From Candidatus Flexifilum affinis (GTDB taxonomy: Bacteria; Chloroflexota; Anaerolineae; Aggregatilineales; Phototrophicaceae), in assembly GCA_016713325.1 (NCBI GenBank), contig JADJPJ010000096.1:1-9683 (forward strand): a DNA stretch of 9,683 nucleotides. The letters are read 5' to 3'. Under the pieces are notes generated by a model. That model was not told where the DNA came from. It saw only the letters and a list, made by a program, of their open reading frames with translations, and did not search any database. This document shows positions 7,213 through 9,683 of this stretch, piece by piece (the stretch's first letter is position 1; the number at the start of each line of letters is the position of its first letter). The translations under genes and the position numbers were made by a program.

Positions 7213-8108
7213 GTAGAGGCTGCTGCCGGGCGGCTAAAGTCAAGCCGTCTGGGACTCGCTTGGTCGCTGGGCCTTCGTATTTCAGTGATTTTCCTCAATC
7301 TGGTCGTTGTAGTCATCCCGTCTATCGCCGGGCTCGCCGTCGCGTTCACCGACTGGACCGGCTACAACGTGCCAGCTTCATCGGTTTAGCCAACTTCCAG
7401 CGTCTCTTCCAGGACGATGTTTTCTTCCTGGCACTGAAAAATAGCCTGGTCTGGACCGCGATGTTCCTGACCGCGCCGATCCTGGTCGGCCTGATGGGGC
7501 TTACATTCTGTCCACCATCAAACGCGGTCAGATGGTTTTCGGCGTCATGTATTTCATCCCGTACGTGGTGGCCAGCGTCGTCACGACCGAGTTGTGGCGA
7601 CAGCTCCTACACCCGCGCGTGGGGTGGACCTTTTCTGGCGGAAATGGGCATCACCTTTCTCGACTTCCCGATCTTCGGCACGCGAGGAGACTGCCCTCTT
7701 TGGCGTGGCCTTCGTCGACGCCTGGCACTTCTGGGGCTTCCTGGTCGTCATTTACCTGTCGGCCATGTCCTCGGTGGATACCGAACTCTACGAAGGTGGC
7801 CCGGCTGGACGGCGCAACCCGCTTCCTTCAGTTCCGCTTCGTCACCCTGCCAAGCATTCGCCCGACGCTGGTGTTCACCATCCTGATGATTATTATCTGG
7901 TCTTCGACGACGTTCGACTACGTCTACATGCTGACCAGCGGTGGACCGGCAAACTCTTCAGAGCTGATGTCCACGTATCTCTACGACAATGCCTTCAATC
8001 GATTTGACGCGGCTATGCCGCGGCTATCGGCATGATGATGAGCCTCTGGGGCCTGGCGCTGGCCGTCGCCCGGCTTCGTTTATCTGAAAACGAGGATGGG
8101 AGATCTGA
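7213..8108 (+). CDS. ABC sugar permease, MalF/UgpA type (frameshifted)
   Basis: This is an inner-membrane permease of a carbohydrate ABC importer, about 298 residues with six expected membrane spans. Spans and motifs after frame correction: LRISVIFLNLVVVVIPSIAG (first span), AVAFTDWTGYN, FIGLANFQRLFQDDVFFLAL, NSLVWTAMFLTAPILVGLMG, MVFGVMYFIPYVVASVVTTE, then WHFWGFLVVIYLSAM and the ATPase-contacting EAA loop EVARLDGATRFLQFRFVTLP, followed by MIIIWSSTTFDYVYMLTSGG. The stop TGA 8106-8108 lies three bases before the next permease. The start is not resolved: no ATG exists between 7065 and the first span, and 7213 is only where the recognisable frame begins; TTG 7153 is an in-frame but poorly supported choice. 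At least five frameshifts occur. Confidence 0.8.
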
Positions 8109-8111
8109 ATC

Positions 8112-8962
8112 ATGCTCACCAAGCGACGCACGCAATCTCCCATACCCAGTTATATTGTCTTAATCCTGCTGGCAATTTTCGCCCTCGGGCCGCTGCTGGT
8201 GCTGTTCATAAATTCGCTGAAGACCACGGCTGAGATCGGTCGAAATCCAATCGGCTTCCCAGAACATCATGTTTGAGAATTTCACCGGGGGCGTGGGAAG
8301 GGCAACTATACCACGACCACGCGCAACAACGTCATCCTGACCGGCGGCACGATCGCGGGCACGCTGACCATCGCCGGGTTAGCGGCCTTCGCCTAGCCCG
8401 GCTGAAGCTGAAAGGCGCGAACCTGAGTCGCCTTCTGCGGCACCTGGTCAGGACCAGCGTGCGCGGCGCAGTTGTTCATCATCCCGCTCTTCTTCGTGTG
8501 GCGCGAGCTGAAAGCGCAGTGAATTCCGTCACGGGGCTGATCCTCATCTACGTCGCCCTCTACGCGCCCTTCGCCACTTACCTGCTGCGCTCCTACATGG
8601 TCCCGCTGCCGAAGGGGGTTCGTCGAGGCAGCCCGCATCGACTCGCGCCTCCAAGCTGGCATGTTTTCCGCCACATCATCATGCCGCTGTCCTGGCCCGG
8701 TTTCCTGACGGCGGGGGCTGGTCGTCGGCCTGAATGTCTGGAACAGGATTCCTGTTGCCGCTTCCGTCACCTTTCTGCCGGGCTCCGAAATTGCCGCCCG
8801 ATCGCTTCCAGTCTGTTCGCCTTCCAGGCGTATGCTTCACGCGCGACTGGGGGGCTGTTCAGCACCGGCTCGGTGATCAGCGGTGCTGCTATCATCATCC
8901 CTGTTCCTGCTGCTTCAGCGTCGCTTCATCGAAGTCTGACTCAGGGCGGTCTCGAGGCCTGA
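8112..8962 (+). CDS. ABC sugar permease, MalG/UgpE type (frameshifted)
   Basis: This is the second permease subunit, about 280 residues. It begins MLTKRRTQSPIPSYIVLILL with a first span ending in FALGPLLVLFINSLKTTAEI. Later motifs are NVILTGGTIAGTLTIAGLAA, FIIPLFFVWRELK, VNSVTGLILIYVALYAPFAT, LLRSYMVPLPKGFVEAARID and GASKL, with FRHIIMPLSWPGFLTA completing the EAA loop, then GLFSTGSVISAAIIIPV and the end LTQGGLEA. ATG 8112 has GGGAG nine bases upstream and follows the other permease by three bases, so the pair is co-translated. The in-frame TAG near 8395 disappears if one base is missing from the read just before it (AAFALARLKLKG). At least six frameshifts. It pairs with the MalF-type subunit to form the channel; the ATPase is probably encoded elsewhere, as is common for this transporter family (MsmK/MalK sharing). 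Confidence 0.85.
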
Positions 8963-8984
8963 GTCCTTTGTGAAAAGGCTAGCA

Positions 8985-9683
8985 ATGTCCCGTCGCAGCG
9001 GATTACCTTGAACAAGTCTACGCGGGCGTGTTGGGCAAAATCATCGGCGTCTATCTGGGCCGTCCCTTCGAAATGTGGGACTACGACATCATCGTGTGCA
9101 GAATCTGGGCGAGATTAACTACTACGTCCACGAGAAGCTCGATGTCCCGCTGATTGTCACCGATGACGATATCTCCCGGCACGCTTCACCTTCCTTCCGC
9201 CCTGTCCGATTACGGCTACAAGCGCGACCTCACGGCGCTGGAAGATCGGCTATACCTGGCTGAACTTCATCATCGAAGAACAGACCATCCTGTGGTGGGG
9301 CGGCATGGGCAACTCCACCGAGCACTGGCCTACCGTCTCAAGTCCGGCATCGAAAGAAGCACCCGCAGCCAGTCGATTGCCACCAACGGCAGGTCGTGGC
9401 CGAGCAGATCGAAAACGCGAAGATCTTCATTGACGGCTGGGGCAGGGCAGTCGCCGGGCGATCAGAGCTGGCAGCCGATCTGGCGCGGCGCGCCGGCAGC
9501 GTCAGCCATGACGGCGAAGCCATCTACGGCGCGCAGGTGATTGCCGCCATGGAAGCGCAGAACGCTGAAGTAGGAAAAGGACCTCAACAAGCTGATCGAT
9601 ACGGCGGTGTCGCTCATTCCGGGGGACTCGGTCATCTACCGGATGATCGAGGACATTCGCGGGTGGCACGCCGAACTGCCGAC
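8985..9683 (+). CDS. ADP-ribosylglycohydrolase family protein, partial (frameshifted)
   Basis: This gene matches the ADP-ribosylglycohydrolase fold (DraG/ARH type), all-helical enzymes with two metal ions that cleave N- or O-glycosidic bonds to ribose. Seen after frame correction: YLEQVYAGVLGKIIGVYLGR then PFEMWDYD; LGEINYYVHEKLDVPLIVTD continuing DDIS, where TDDD is the metal-binding motif; WWGGMGNSTEH; IATNG; KIFIDGWG; LAADLARRAGSVSHDGEAIY then GAQVIAAMEA; and KDLNKLIDTAVSLIPGDSVI. ATG 8985 has AAAAGG six bases upstream, and it begins 22 bases after the second permease, so it belongs to the transport operon. An extra base near 9000 breaks the frame almost at once, and at least five more frameshifts follow. 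The gene continues beyond the window. In this setting it more probably hydrolyses an imported nucleoside-like or ribosyl compound than reverses protein ADP-ribosylation. Confidence 0.8.

Noticed and set aside
6195..8962. Hidden ABC ATPase gene within the transport cluster
   Set aside because: No Walker A, LSGGQ or Walker B motif appears in any frame; these importers often share a distant ATPase.
1..9683. CRISPR array, tRNA or rRNA gene, integron attC site, transposase
   Set aside because: No regularly spaced repeats, no cloverleaf with a GTTCRA-type T-loop, no rRNA core sequence and no transposase or integrase motif were seen on either strand.

Overview
This is a GC-rich bacterial window (GC roughly 60-65 % by eye) in which nearly every gene belongs to a recognisable family but most are split by one-base frameshifts. 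Gene content and protein style (a Ser-cis-Ser-Lys amidase, aminoglycoside-type kinase and nucleotidyltransferase, a LacI / family-1 solute-binding protein / two-permease cluster, and an ADP-ribosylglycohydrolase with a TDDDIS motif) fit a free-living, possibly Chloroflexota-like heterotroph. That placement is an inference; no rRNA or tRNA gene was seen to support it.

Layout. Positions 1-190 are AT-richer and hold no recognisable gene. On the minus strand lie an amidase (1484 down to 191) and a phosphotransferase of the aminoglycoside/spectinomycin kinase type (2637 down to 1618). The kinase is divergent from a plus-strand pair: a class I SAM methyltransferase (2782-3614) and an AadA-like nucleotidyltransferase (3620-4387). 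An N-terminally shortened GNAT acetyltransferase (4474-4908) follows and is closed by a strong hairpin (4928-4960). Kinase, methyltransferase, nucleotidyltransferase and acetyltransferase together form a block of small-molecule modifying enzymes resembling antibiotic resistance proteins; the substrates are not shown.

From about 5010 a second module begins. It has a TTGACA promoter element, two ATACGTAT palindromes (one inside a perfect 14-bp palindrome) placed as LacI-type operators, a LacI-family repressor (5107-6108), a sugar-type ABC solute-binding protein with an internal deletion (6195-7064), two MalF/MalG-type permeases (about 7213-8108 and 8112-8962) and an ADP-ribosylglycohydrolase-family gene that runs off the window (8985-9683). 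All point the same way with short gaps, which suggests one self-repressed operon that imports a glycoside or ribosyl compound and then hydrolyses it. No ATPase subunit is in view.

Reading caution. Family motifs and reading quality are kept across the frameshifts, several of which fall in runs of four G or C. They get much denser after about 5100. The simplest explanation is an error-prone, thinly polished assembly rather than an array of pseudogenes, but the missing middle of the binding protein and the missing start of the GNAT gene are larger losses that indel errors alone do not explain. Gene boundaries below are the reconstructed ones.
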